Shown one piece after another: positions 16,198 to 25,602 of a stretch of 64,000 nt of DNA. The translations under genes were made by a program, and so were the position numbers. This DNA comes from Sphingomicrobium flavum (GTDB lineage: Bacteria; Pseudomonadota; Alphaproteobacteria; Sphingomonadales; Sphingomonadaceae). The DNA lies in NCBI RefSeq assembly GCF_024721605.1, contig NZ_CP102630.1, positions 1,178,001 to 1,242,000 of the forward strand, written 5' to 3'. Numbering within the stretch: the stretch's first letter is position 1; every line of letters begins with the position of its first letter. The notes under the pieces are model-generated. The model was not told where the DNA came from. It saw only the letters and a program-made list of their open reading frames with translations, and did no database searches.

Positions 16198-19100
16198 GGC
16201 AATTCCTCCTTGCGGGCATCGGGGATGCTCTCGGTTTCAGGGGTCTCGGGTGCTTCTTCCGTATCGCGTTCCTCGCGGATCCGGCGCGTCTCGATATAGG
16301 CGCCGGGAATATCCTCCAGCCGCCCGGGAAGGACATCGGCAATCAGCGTCTGCGAATCATCGAAGCTTTGCAGCGTCGCGATGATGGCGCGGAACGGGCC
16401 AGTGATGTTGACTTCCATGTTGATGGGAATGTCGCTCACCTGGCGAACGATCTTGGCCGCCGTGGTCTCGCCCAGCCGCACGCCATCGATATCCATGCGG
16501 GTGGCGAATTCGCCATCCAGGTCGCCGTCCAGCCGCACGATCATCTTGTCGTAGCCGATGGAGCGGATGACGCTCATCGCGAGGCGCGGGCCCAGGCTGA
16601 GACCCGAAAAATCGCCGACATATTCGATCGTCCCACCACCATCGCGTGCATCGAGCCGCCCGCCGACGATCCGCCCGCCCTCATCATCGAAGATGGTCGG
16701 GATGACGCCGTCGAAGATACCCGTCAGCTTGATCGTCTCATCAAATTCGAGCCGCTCGACGAACAATTTGGAGTTGAAGCCGACCAGTTCGAAGGTCAGC
16801 CGCTTGTCGCTTTCCGACCCGAAGTTGAGCACGGTCGGCTGCAATATGAGTTGTCCACCCATGAAGGGCCATTCGCCGCGCTCAATCTTCACCAATTGGC
16901 CCGGAAGCAGCTGGTAGGTGGCAACACCGGTCGCCACCGGGATACCGGGGTTCAGCAAATCGACCGTCAGGCGCTGGCCCGGCGGCGTGGTGAGGTTGAG
17001 CAGGTCGGAGAAATTGATCTGCGTATTGAAGTTGGTGACCGGGCCAAAGGGCGCGGCGAAATCGGCGCTGACGATATTGAAGGTGCCGGTCGATTCCACC
17101 CCTGCATCGCTCCAGGCGATCCGGCCATTGCCGTTGAGATTGCCCACCACCAGCGCAACGACACCTTGCGTCAGCGGGGTGATTTCCTCGGGCTGCAAGT
17201 CCTCGTCGAACCGGATGCCAGGCACGCTCAGCAGCGCCTCGCCTGCGCTGCGATCGAGGTCGTGTCGGATCGCTACATCCATGATCTTGGCGCCGCTATA
17301 GGGATGCAGGAGGTCGCCCGATGCCTCGATCACGCTGTCGATCAGCGTCATCTGGAACTGTTCGGAAATGAGCGGGTAGAAACGCACCGGATCGCTGCGG
17401 TCGCTGACTGTCATCTCGCCGTTGAGGAACAGTTCGCCATCGACCACCTGCCAGATGCCGACCACTTCGGACATCAGGATGGGAATATCGCCGATGACGG
17501 CCGCGCCGTTGCCGATGGTGCCATTGACCCCGCGTCCGGAGAAGGTGCCGACCACTTCCTCGGCCTCGATCACAACCGGCGATCCGGCGTCCCCCATCGT
17601 CACATCGACGCCCCCAAGCTGGAAATATTCCCCGCCGACCAATTCGCCTGACGCCGCATTGAGCGCGAAGGGATTGCCCCCCAGCGTGCCGCGCAGCGCG
17701 ACATTACTGGTGGTCAGCCCGATCTCCGCACCGCTCGAGGACCCACGCACGATGGCGCCATTCTTGCCGCACAGGCTGAGCCGCACATTATCGAGTTGCA
17801 GCCCGCTCGCCGTCACACGGCGTGCCGCGACGGGCGTGCATCCTTCGGCGATGACGAAGCTGCCATCGGGATTGATGCGCCCACGAATAGGTAACTCGGC
17901 GCCTTCGACCCGCCCGCCCGAGAAGGGCCCGGACAGGCGCGCGCGCCCGTCGAAGGTCAGGCTGCCATTGCGTCGCTGGGCGAAGCGCAGTGCATCCACG
18001 TCGATGCTGGCATTGCCGGCGCGATATTCGGATGTCTCGATCCGGCCCGACAGGCCCTCGGGGCCCGGCGGATCGTCGAGTGTCAGTTGCATCTGCGGCA
18101 GATCGCCGCCCGACAAGGTGAGCGGACCCGTCATCCGCACTGCGCCATCCTCATAGAGCAGCACGCCATCGAGGCTCAGCCGCGCGCCTGCGTCAGCCAG
18201 CGCTTCGAAGCGGGTCAGCCGTGCCTCCAGCCCATCCTCATCCTGTTCGACCCGGTAGGCCATCTCGCCGCCAAAGGCGCTAAGGTTGCGCCGCAACGCC
18301 CGCGCGAGCCGGTCGCCGATGGGCTCGAGCGGTGTCTTGCGCAACCCGTTCACCGCATCGACCATGTCGTTGAGCAAGGCCGCATCGATCGAAGCATCGC
18401 GCGCGCTGGCAGTCCCTTCGACCAGATAGGTGCCCGCGTCGATATCGACGCGATAGCTGCCCTTGGCGTCCATCCGTTCGACCGTGGCGAGGCGGGCGCG
18501 GCTGGTTTCGCCCAGCAGGCGATACTGGCCGCGCAAATCATCGAACGGCCCGTCGAAGGTCAGGCGGGCGCGCAGATCGCCAATTCCAACGCCGCCGACA
18601 TCGAGCCGCTGCGCCGACAGAAGCGCGTTGCTGTCAAACAGCTTGTCTAAGCTCTCGGCCAGCGTGATGTCGAGATCGGCCTCGGGCTGCGCGAGTGTCA
18701 ACGCATCGCCGCAATTGAAACCGGCAGCGGTCAGCGGACCCTCCAAGGCGATGCGCCGCGCCTTCACTCCCACTGCGCTGTTGAGCCGCGGGGCCTCGAA
18801 GGCGCAGCTGCCAAAGTCGAGCCTGGGACTGGCCGCAGCCACCCGCCCGGCGAAACCGCCGCTCAGATTGCCCGATCCGGCCGCCGCGATCCCGACCGGC
18901 CCATAGGGCGTCGTCAGTGCAAGCTGGCTGTCGGCAATGTCGAGACTGAGATCGGGCAGGCTGAATGGCTTGCCGCTGGATTCGGGCAGCAGCCTGTCGA
19001 TCTGGCCGAAGGAAAAGCTGCCATCGGCCAGCAGGCGTGCGCGGGCCCGCACTCCACGTGCGGTCACGCGGTAGACGCTGACCTTGCCCAGCAGGCTGAC

Positions 19101-19397
19101 GCGGGTCTTGAGCTCCACATAATCAGCGGTGAGATCGGGATTGTCAGGATCGCCAATGACGAGGTCGCGGATCCGCTGGGTGCGCAGCCCCACGCGTTCG
19201 AGCGTGTAGCTACCTTCCACCCCCTTGGCTTCCAGCTGGTCGCGTACGACATCATCGACGATGGCGGTGCGCTGGGTCCACGCCACCAGCGCGGCCACAA
19301 GTACCAGCAACAGGATGACGAGCGCGGTGCGTTTGGCCGCACGGCGTTTGCGGCCTCGTACCCGGGCCGGTGCTGCTCCATTCACACTCATCTCCAC
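16194..19397 (-). CDS. ydbH: AsmA-like intermembrane bridge protein YdbH
   Basis: A 1067-residue protein of the AsmA-like clan that spans the periplasm and, in E. coli, works redundantly with TamB and YhdP in phospholipid transport to the outer membrane. A basic N-terminus (RGRKRRAAKRT) precedes a single transmembrane helix at about 24-41 (ALVILLLVLVAALVAW). The rest is long repetitive beta-rich sequence forming a lipid-binding groove. The C-terminal DctA-YdbH region contains ISFSDLLNL-like strands and ends near RLEDIPGAYIETRR. Start GTG 19397 has GGGG about 8 nt upstream; ATG 19391 is an alternative. First gene of ydbH-ynbE-ydbL. Confidence 0.9.
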   Translation of the reverse strand: MEMSVNGAAPARVRGRKRRAAKRTALVILLLVLVAALVAWTQRTAIVDDVVRDQLEAKGVEGSYTLERVGLRTQRIRDLVIGDPDNPDLTADYVELKTRVSLLGKVSVYRVTARGVRARARLLADGSFSFGQIDRLLPESSGKPFSLPDLSLDIADSQLALTTPYGPVGIAAAGSGNLSGGFAGRVAAASPRLDFGSCAFEAPRLNSAVGVKARRIALEGPLTAAGFNCGDALTLAQPEADLDITLAESLDKLFDSNALLSAQRLDVGGVGIGDLRARLTFDGPFDDLRGQYRLLGETSRARLATVERMDAKGSYRVDIDAGTYLVEGTASARDASIDAALLNDMVDAVNGLRKTPLEPIGDRLARALRRNLSAFGGEMAYRVEQDEDGLEARLTRFEALADAGARLSLDGVLLYEDGAVRMTGPLTLSGGDLPQMQLTLDDPPGPEGLSGRIETSEYRAGNASIDVDALRFAQRRNGSLTFDGRARLSGPFSGGRVEGAELPIRGRINPDGSFVIAEGCTPVAARRVTASGLQLDNVRLSLCGKNGAIVRGSSSGAEIGLTTSNVALRGTLGGNPFALNAASGELVGGEYFQLGGVDVTMGDAGSPVVIEAEEVVGTFSGRGVNGTIGNGAAVIGDIPILMSEVVGIWQVVDGELFLNGEMTVSDRSDPVRFYPLISEQFQMTLIDSVIEASGDLLHPYSGAKIMDVAIRHDLDRSAGEALLSVPGIRFDEDLQPEEITPLTQGVVALVVGNLNGNGRIAWSDAGVESTGTFNIVSADFAAPFGPVTNFNTQINFSDLLNLTTPPGQRLTVDLLNPGIPVATGVATYQLLPGQLVKIERGEWPFMGGQLILQPTVLNFGSESDKRLTFELVGFNSKLFVERLEFDETIKLTGIFDGVIPTIFDDEGGRIVGGRLDARDGGGTIEYVGDFSGLSLGPRLAMSVIRSIGYDKMIVRLDGDLDGEFATRMDIDGVRLGETTAAKIVRQVSDIPINMEVNITGPFRAIIATLQSFDDSQTLIADVLPGRLEDIPGAYIETRRIREERDTEEAPETPETESIPDARKEELP

Positions 19398-19470
19398 TGC
19401 AAAGCCCCATCGACCATTCCGTTCCCGAACCGAGCTTGATTGCGTGACGTCCCGCCTCTAAGCCACTGCC

Positions 19471-20145
19471 ATGGCGGACAACCCCAACAAGGGACATCGC
19501 GCCCGGTTGCGGACCAGGCTGTTTGAGGGCGGAGAAAAGGCCCTGCACGATCATGAACTGGTCGAATATCTGCTCGCGCTTGCCATTCCGCGCCGCGATA
19601 CCAAGGGCCAGGCCAAGGAATTGCTCGCCAAGTTCGGCGATATCGGGCGCCTCCTCAACGCCGATGCCGATACGCTGCGCCGCGAGGGGCTGTCCGAAGG
19701 CGTCATCGGCGCGCTCAAGATTGCAGAGGCCAGTGCCCGCCGCCTGCTTGAAACCCGCATCGAGGGCCGCCCGCTCCTCAACAATTTCCAGGCATTGGGC
19801 GATTATCTGCAAGCCACCATGGCCCACCGCGCGGTTGAGGAAGTGCGCGTGCTCTTCCTCAATGCCAAGAATATGCTGATTGCCAATGAAGCAATGTGGT
19901 CGGGTTCGGTCGATGAAAGCGCGGTCCATATCCGTGAGGTTATCGCTCGCGCCATTTCGCTGGGTGCCACCGGCATCATCTTGGCACATAATCATCCCTC
20001 GGGCGATCCGACCCCTAGCGCGCAGGACATCCGCCTCACCCGCGAGTTGACCGAGGCCGCGCGACACATGAAGATCACGGTCCACGACCATGTTATCGTC
20101 GCCGGGCGCGGGCGCACCTCGCTGCGCGCCGAAGGGCTCATCTGA
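19471..20145 (+). CDS. radC: RadC family protein (JAB/MPN domain)
   Basis: A 224-residue protein. The N-terminal helix-hairpin-helix-like region (HDHELVEYLLALAIPRRDTK) is followed by the RadC domain with the JAMM metal motif HNHPSGDPTPSAQD near 172-185 and an upstream Glu (EVIARAI). The historic DNA-repair label is doubtful in this family and the true role is unknown. It is divergent from ydbH (73-bp gap) and upstream of purB with a 65-bp gap. Confidence 0.93.
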   Translation: MADNPNKGHRARLRTRLFEGGEKALHDHELVEYLLALAIPRRDTKGQAKELLAKFGDIGRLLNADADTLRREGLSEGVIGALKIAEASARRLLETRIEGRPLLNNFQALGDYLQATMAHRAVEEVRVLFLNAKNMLIANEAMWSGSVDESAVHIREVIARAISLGATGIILAHNHPSGDPTPSAQDIRLTRELTEAARHMKITVHDHVIVAGRGRTSLRAEGLI

Positions 20146-20210
20146 TTGCCCCTTGGCGGCAGCGCTGCTAGGCGCGCGGCCAAGCCCACTCCAGCCGTTT
20201 GAGGATTCGC

Positions 20211-21536
20211 ATGGTCCCCCGTTATGCCCGCCCCGAAATGACCGCCATCTGGGAAGCCGAAAACCGCTTCTTCATCTGGTGGCAGATCGAAGTTTTCGCC
20301 GCCGAGGCGATGGGCAAGGTGGGCATGATCCCCGCCGAGGACGCCGCCACCATCCGCAAGGCCTATGATGACGGCGCGGTCACCAGGGACAGCGTCGATG
20401 TCGCTGCGATCGACGAGATCGAAAAGGTCACCAAGCATGACGTCATCGCCTTCCTGACCTGGGCTGGCGAGAAATTGGGCCCCGAACGGCGCTGGCTCCA
20501 CCAGGGCATGACCAGCAGCGACGTGCTCGATACCAGCCTCGCGGTCCAGCTCAGCCAGGCCGCCGACATCCTGATCGCCGACCTGGAAAAACTGCTGGAA
20601 GTGCTCAAGCGCCGGGCGATGGAGCATAAGCTGACCCCCACCATTGGGCGCAGCCATGGCATCCATGCCGAACCCGTCACGTTCGGCCTGAAGATGGCGC
20701 AGGCCTATGCCGAATTCGACCGCAACCTCGCTCGCCTCAAGGCCGCGCGCGAGGAGATCGCCACCTGCGCCATTTCGGGCGCGGTCGGCACCTTTGCCAA
20801 TATCGACCCTGCCATCGAAGCCCATGTCGCCAAGGAGTTGGGCCTCACACCCGAACCGACCTCGACTCAGGTCATCCCGCGCGATCGTCACGCGATGTTC
20901 TTCGCCGTATTGGGTGTTATCGCCTCGTCGATCGAGCGCCTGGCGGTTGAAGTCCGTCACCTCCAGCGCACCGAAGTGCTGGAAGCGGAAGAATATTTTT
21001 CGCCGGGCCAAAAGGGCTCGAGCGCCATGCCGCACAAGCGCAACCCCATCCTGACCGAAAATCTCACTGGTCTTGCCCGCATGGTCCGCTCGGCCGTGGT
21101 CCCCGCGATGGAAAATGTCGCGCTCTGGCATGAACGCGATATCTCGCATTCCTCGGTCGAACGCTTCATCGGTCCCGATGCAACGATCACGCTCGATTTC
21201 GCCTTGGCGCGCCTTACCGGCGTCATGGACAAACTGCTCGTCTATCCCGAGCGCATGCAGAAGAATATGGACCGCATGGGCGGGCTCATCCACTCGCAGC
21301 GCGTTCTCCTCGCCCTCACCCAAGCCGGCCTGTCGCGCGAGGACGCTTATGCCATCGTCCAGCGCAACGCGATGCAGGTGTGGCAGTCCGACGGCGAAAA
21401 GCAGCTGTTGGACCTGCTGAAGGCCGACCCCGATGTCACCGCCAAGATCGCTCCCGAGAAGCTCGAGGAAAGTTTTGACCTTGGCTATCATCTGAAACGC
21501 GTCGACGAGATTTTCGCACGCGTCTTCGGCGATTGA
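20211..21536 (+). CDS. purB: Adenylosuccinate lyase
   Basis: Purine biosynthesis lyase acting on SAICAR and adenylosuccinate, 441 residues. Family marks are GMTSSDVLDTS near 101-111, the catalytic histidine in IGRSHGIHAEP near 149-155, and the fumarase/aspartase-superfamily signature GSSAMPHKRNP near 271-281, whose serine is the catalytic base. Start ATG 20211 (MVPRYARPEM) has GAGG ten bases upstream. Its stop overlaps the TTG start of the heme oxygenase gene (TTGA), which ties a housekeeping gene to a photoreceptor operon. Confidence 0.97.
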   Translation: MVPRYARPEMTAIWEAENRFFIWWQIEVFAAEAMGKVGMIPAEDAATIRKAYDDGAVTRDSVDVAAIDEIEKVTKHDVIAFLTWAGEKLGPERRWLHQGMTSSDVLDTSLAVQLSQAADILIADLEKLLEVLKRRAMEHKLTPTIGRSHGIHAEPVTFGLKMAQAYAEFDRNLARLKAAREEIATCAISGAVGTFANIDPAIEAHVAKELGLTPEPTSTQVIPRDRHAMFFAVLGVIASSIERLAVEVRHLQRTEVLEAEEYFSPGQKGSSAMPHKRNPILTENLTGLARMVRSAVVPAMENVALWHERDISHSSVERFIGPDATITLDFALARLTGVMDKLLVYPERMQKNMDRMGGLIHSQRVLLALTQAGLSREDAYAIVQRNAMQVWQSDGEKQLLDLLKADPDVTAKIAPEKLEESFDLGYHLKRVDEIFARVFGD

Positions 21537-22057
21537 GCGCGCGCTTTTTCCTGAAGGAACAGACCGCCGAGGCGCATGAGCGTCTCGACGCGCATTTCGG
21601 CAATTACGACCTGTCGAACCCGGGCGAATATGCTGCCTTCCTGACGGCCCATGCCGCCGCCTTGCTGACGGTCGAGCAGGCGCTGGACGATGCCGATGCC
21701 GCTAGCCTCGTCCCCGAATGGCCGCAGATGCGCCGCTCACCCTATATCCGTGCGGATCTGGAGAAGCTGGGCGCCGACGTCCCGCCCCTTCCCGCCTTCC
21801 CTGCACTGCGAGGCGATGCGGACATCCTCGGCGCGCTCTACGTCCTCGAAGGTTCGCGCCTTGGCGGCAAATTGCTGCGCCAATCGGTGGGAGAACGCCT
21901 GCCTGCCGCCTACCTGCAACATCTCGCCCCCACGCCCTGGCCCGAATTCGTTGCGCTGATTGAACGAAAGCTCTATTCGCCCGTTGAACGCGAACAGGCG
22001 GCCGTTGCCGCCAATCGGGTATTTGCGGCATTTCTTGATGCCGCCATGGTGGCGTAA
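21533..22057 (+). CDS. bphO: Bacteriophytochrome-associated heme oxygenase BphO
   Basis: A 174-residue heme oxygenase that would cleave heme to biliverdin, the chromophore of the adjacent phytochrome. The proximal heme ligand is the His in LKEQTAEAHERLD near residue 15; ALYVLEGSRLGGKLL near 102-116 matches the distal helix with its GxxxG-like kink. The start must precede that His, so the TTG at 21533 (overlapping the purB stop as TTGA) is chosen even though no clear Shine-Dalgarno is seen; translation probably depends on purB read-through coupling. 12 nt separate it from bphP. Confidence 0.9.
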   Translation: MSARFFLKEQTAEAHERLDAHFGNYDLSNPGEYAAFLTAHAAALLTVEQALDDADAASLVPEWPQMRRSPYIRADLEKLGADVPPLPAFPALRGDADILGALYVLEGSRLGGKLLRQSVGERLPAAYLQHLAPTPWPEFVALIERKLYSPVEREQAAVAANRVFAAFLDAAMVA

Positions 22058-22069
22058 ACAGGGAGGCTC

Positions 22070-24673
22070 ATGAACAAGGCCGAAGACTTTGGCACGGTGG
22101 ACCTCACCAATTGCGACCGCGAACCCATTCATTTGCTGGGCGCGATCCAGCCGATCGGGTTTCTTGTTGCCCTCTCAACCGACTGGATGATCTGCCGCTG
22201 CTCGGCCAATATTGGCAGCTTCCTGCCCTTTAGCAGTGATGAGTTGATCGGCGAGACGGCGTCGAAGATTTTCAGCGACGAGGCGATCCACACCCTGCGC
22301 AACCGCTTGGCCCTGCTGCGCAGCGACGATGCGATGGAACGCGTCTTTGCCATGCACCTGTCCGAAGCCAGCAAACAGAAATTCGATGTCGCAATCCATG
22401 CGATGGGCGGCACCATCATCGTGGAATGCGAACCGGCGGCGGGTGATGGCGGCGGCGATGCCACGGGCACCGTACGCTCGATGATGTCGCGGCTCGATGA
22501 CACGCCCGACCTCGCCACCTTCTTCCGCGAAGGCGCGCGCCAGGTGCGCGCTCTGACCGGCTTCGACCGCGTCATGGTCTATCAGTTTGATGATGACGGA
22601 TCAGGCGAAGTCGTCGCCGAAGCCGCCAAAAGCGGTATCGGCAGCTTCCTTGGTCTCCATTATCCGGCGAGCGACATTCCCAAGCAGGCGCGCGAACTTT
22701 ACAAGCGCTCGCTGCTGCGCGTCATCACGGACGTCAACAGCACGCCGGTGCCCATCGTCCCGCCGCGCGACACGGATGGCAATCCCCTCGACCTGTCACT
22801 CTCGGTGCTGCGTTCGGTCTCGCCCATCCACATTGAATATCTCAAGAATATGGGTGTCGGCGCATCCATGTCGATCTCGCTCATCGTCGATAATGAGCTT
22901 TGGGGCCTGATCGCCTGCCACCATTACAGCCCGCGCTGCCCCAGCTTCGAGCGGCGCTCGGTGGCTGAGCTGTTCTCGCAGCTTTTCTCGATGCGCATCG
23001 AATCGCGCGAACGGCAGGAACTGGTCGATTATGAGCGCCGCGCGCGCGATCTGTCGGACAAGCTTTTGGGCGCAGTCGCTTCCGACGAAAGCCTGCTGAA
23101 AGATCCCGACTGGCTGTCGGACATCATCAACAAGGTCATCCCCGCCGACGGCGTTGGCGTGTGGATCAACGGCAATTACGCCTTTTCCGGCCAGACGCCC
23201 GATACAGAACAATTTGCCCGCATCGTGCGCACGCTGAATACCGCGGCGGCAGGCAAGGTATTTGCCACCGACCATATCGAAAGCATTCTGCCCTCGGCCA
23301 AGGACCATGCTTCGGTGGCGAGTGGCCTGCTCGCCATCCCGATCAGCCGCTCACCTCGCGATTATGTCGTGCTGTTCCGTGGTGAGCGTGTTCGCGCGGT
23401 GCGCTGGGCAGGCGATCCCAACAAGCCGGCCCAGCATGGCCCCAACGGCCCGCGCCTCACGCCGCGCGAAAGCTTCGCCGAATGGAAGCAGATGGTCCAA
23501 GGCCATAGCGAACCATGGGAAGACAGCGAAACGCGGGTCGCCGAAACACTCCGTGCCACGCTCATTGAAGTCGTGCTGCGCATGTCGGACGAAGCCAATG
23601 CCGAACGCAAGGCCGCCTCCGATCGTCAGGAATTGCTGATCGCCGAGCTCAATCACCGCGTTCGCAACATCCTCTCGCTCATTCGCGGCCTGATCCGTCA
23701 GTCCAAGCCCGCCGACGGCACCAGCATCGAGGATTTCGTCCAATTAATTGATGGGCGCGTCCACGCTTTGGCGCGCGCGCACAACCAGATTACCGACCAG
23801 GTGTGGGGCCCGGCACGTTTCCGCCAGCTCATTGATGCCGAGGTCGCCGCCTTCCTCGACAAGCAAAAGGATCGGGTCGAATGTCATGGCGATCCCGTGC
23901 TGCTGAAACCCCAAGCCTATTCGACCATGGCGCTGGTGATCCATGAACTGGTCACCAACAGCGCCAAATATGGCAGCCTTTCGGATAGCGGCCGGGTCGA
24001 TATCAGCTGGCAGATCGACAATTCGGGCAATCTCAATATCGAGTGGGTGGAAAGCGGCGGCCCGCCCGTCAGCACTCCCGGGCGCAAAGGCTTCGGCACC
24101 ACCATCATCAGCCATAGCGTGCCCTACGATCTTGGCGGCCAGACCGAGCTCGATTATCACCCCCAGGGGCTGCGCGCGCACTTCACCATCCCTGCCAAAC
24201 ATGTCGCCAAGCCGGAAGACGAACGGGCCGAGCCACAGCGGGCGCCAATTTCCTCTTCGCGCCCTGGCAAGCGTGATCATGAGGTCAATCGCAGCCTCCT
24301 CAAGGGGCAGAATGTCCTGCTGGTCGAAGACAGCCTGATCATCGCGCTCGATGCCGAGGATATCGTTAGCAAGTTGGGTGCGGAAAAGGTGCAGACCGCC
24401 GCCAATGTCGAGCAGGCGCTGGCCCTGATCGACGACCACCAGTTCGAATTCGCCATGCTCGACATCAATCTTGGCGACCGCAACAGCTTCGCCATCGCCA
24501 ATGTCCTCGATGACAAGGCGATCAATTTCGTTTTTGCCACCGGTTATGGCGAACAGGCCACCATCCCCGAACGCCACAAATCGCGCATGGTGCTGCAAAA
24601 GCCCTATACGCTAGAGACTGTCGAGCGTCGGCTGACCGAATATTTCTCGCCTAGCGGGGCGAATAATCGGTAG
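22070..24673 (+). CDS. bphP: Bacteriophytochrome histidine kinase with C-terminal receiver domain
   Basis: Red/far-red photoreceptor, 867 residues. The PAS domain has biliverdin-attaching Cys15 (LTNCDREPIHLLGAIQPIG); the GAF domain has PASDIP at 199-204; the PHY domain has the tongue motif PRESF at 465-469. The kinase is the HWE/HisKA_2 type: phospho-acceptor His529 (AELNHRVRN), N-box with Asn630 (ELVTNSAKYG) and WVESGGP near 659-665. A receiver domain follows from about 748 with Glu753/Asp754, phospho-acceptor Asp798 and Lys844. The PAS-GAF-PHY-HWE-REC layout resembles the Agrobacterium Agp2 class. GGGAGG precedes the ATG. Its last 23 nt overlap the end of the convergent gene. Confidence 0.96.
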   Translation: MNKAEDFGTVDLTNCDREPIHLLGAIQPIGFLVALSTDWMICRCSANIGSFLPFSSDELIGETASKIFSDEAIHTLRNRLALLRSDDAMERVFAMHLSEASKQKFDVAIHAMGGTIIVECEPAAGDGGGDATGTVRSMMSRLDDTPDLATFFREGARQVRALTGFDRVMVYQFDDDGSGEVVAEAAKSGIGSFLGLHYPASDIPKQARELYKRSLLRVITDVNSTPVPIVPPRDTDGNPLDLSLSVLRSVSPIHIEYLKNMGVGASMSISLIVDNELWGLIACHHYSPRCPSFERRSVAELFSQLFSMRIESRERQELVDYERRARDLSDKLLGAVASDESLLKDPDWLSDIINKVIPADGVGVWINGNYAFSGQTPDTEQFARIVRTLNTAAAGKVFATDHIESILPSAKDHASVASGLLAIPISRSPRDYVVLFRGERVRAVRWAGDPNKPAQHGPNGPRLTPRESFAEWKQMVQGHSEPWEDSETRVAETLRATLIEVVLRMSDEANAERKAASDRQELLIAELNHRVRNILSLIRGLIRQSKPADGTSIEDFVQLIDGRVHALARAHNQITDQVWGPARFRQLIDAEVAAFLDKQKDRVECHGDPVLLKPQAYSTMALVIHELVTNSAKYGSLSDSGRVDISWQIDNSGNLNIEWVESGGPPVSTPGRKGFGTTIISHSVPYDLGGQTELDYHPQGLRAHFTIPAKHVAKPEDERAEPQRAPISSSRPGKRDHEVNRSLLKGQNVLLVEDSLIIALDAEDIVSKLGAEKVQTAANVEQALALIDDHQFEFAMLDINLGDRNSFAIANVLDDKAINFVFATGYGEQATIPERHKSRMVLQKPYTLETVERRLTEYFSPSGANNR

Positions 24674-25544
24674 CGCCGGTCAGGCTCTTATAGACCGCTT
24701 CAATGAACTTGGTCGGTGAGATGAATCCGTCCGTGGCCACCGCATAGCCATCGGTCAGCCCCATCGTCTGGATATGATCGAGCGGATGGCCCTCGTCGAT
24801 TGCCGCCTTCACGCCGCCGCGAATGGCGACCAGCATGTCATGATAGGTCTTGAGATCGGCCTGCGTTGCGACCGGGCCATGGCCGGGAATGATCACCGTT
24901 TCGCTATTGCTATGGTCCAGCACCCGCTTGGCAGTGGCGATCACGCCATCGATCGATCCGCCCGCGGCCAGATCGACATAGGGCCAGGTCGCATCCTTGA
25001 AATAGGTGTCGCCCATATGAACGACATTGGCCTTCTTCCAATGAATGATGCTGTCGCCATCGGTATGGGCGTTGTGAACATGCATCACATGGATCTCATC
25101 GCCATTCCAATGCAGTGTTACCCCGTCCGAAAAGGTGATGACGGGCAATCCGCCTTCGCCGTCGCCATCTTCCAGCGCCTCGACCAGCCGCGCGCGGACA
25201 TTGTCATGCGCCATGATGAGCGCGCCGGCATTGCCAAGATTCTCGTTCCCGCCAGTATGATCGCCATGATAATGGGTGTTGAATACGAAGCGGATTTCCT
25301 CGTCGGACAGGGTCCCTACAGCCGCCACGATCTTGTCGGTCAGCCCGGCAAACTGGTCATCGACCAGGATGGTGCCATCCTCGCCATAGCTGACCCCGAT
25401 ATTGCCGCCCGCGCCAAACAGCACGGCCACGCCCGGCGCGACCTCTTCCACCTTCACCTCGACGTTGGCGAAACGGTCCTGCGCTGCCGATACGGGCGCG
25501 GTAAGGGCGAGGCTGGCAGCAGCGGCGAGAAGAAGGTGGCGCAT
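24651..25544 (-). CDS. Secreted metallo-beta-lactamase-fold hydrolase
   Basis: A 297-residue periplasmic MBL-fold enzyme with a signal peptide (MRHLLLAAAASLALTAPVSAA). Zinc ligands are visible in HYHGDHTGG near 92-100, in the HVHNAHTDGD region near 155-164, in MGDTYF near 177 and in IPGHGP near 225. It belongs to the general MBL hydrolase group near quinoprotein-relay and glyoxalase-like proteins; nothing marks it as a true beta-lactamase, and the substrate is unknown. Start ATG 25544 has AGGGGA upstream; longer open frame 5' of it is not convincing. The 3' end overlaps bphP by 23 nt on the opposite strand. Confidence 0.88.
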   Translation of the reverse strand: MRHLLLAAAASLALTAPVSAAQDRFANVEVKVEEVAPGVAVLFGAGGNIGVSYGEDGTILVDDQFAGLTDKIVAAVGTLSDEEIRFVFNTHYHGDHTGGNENLGNAGALIMAHDNVRARLVEALEDGDGEGGLPVITFSDGVTLHWNGDEIHVMHVHNAHTDGDSIIHWKKANVVHMGDTYFKDATWPYVDLAAGGSIDGVIATAKRVLDHSNSETVIIPGHGPVATQADLKTYHDMLVAIRGGVKAAIDEGHPLDHIQTMGLTDGYAVATDGFISPTKFIEAVYKSLTGATDYSPR

Positions 25545-25602
25545 GAAAAATCCCCTGAGGTGATGACAGGGGCGCAACGATAGCAGGCAAAGGCCGGTTC
25601 CC

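Noticed and set aside
19471-20145. RadC as a marker of a genomic island
   Set aside because: RadC is often found on mobile elements, but here it lies between core genes with matching composition and no integrase or direct repeats.
19992-21491. 499-codon frame antisense to purB
   Set aside because: Purine lyase motifs are unambiguous on the plus strand; the antisense product has no recognisable fold and is composition-driven.
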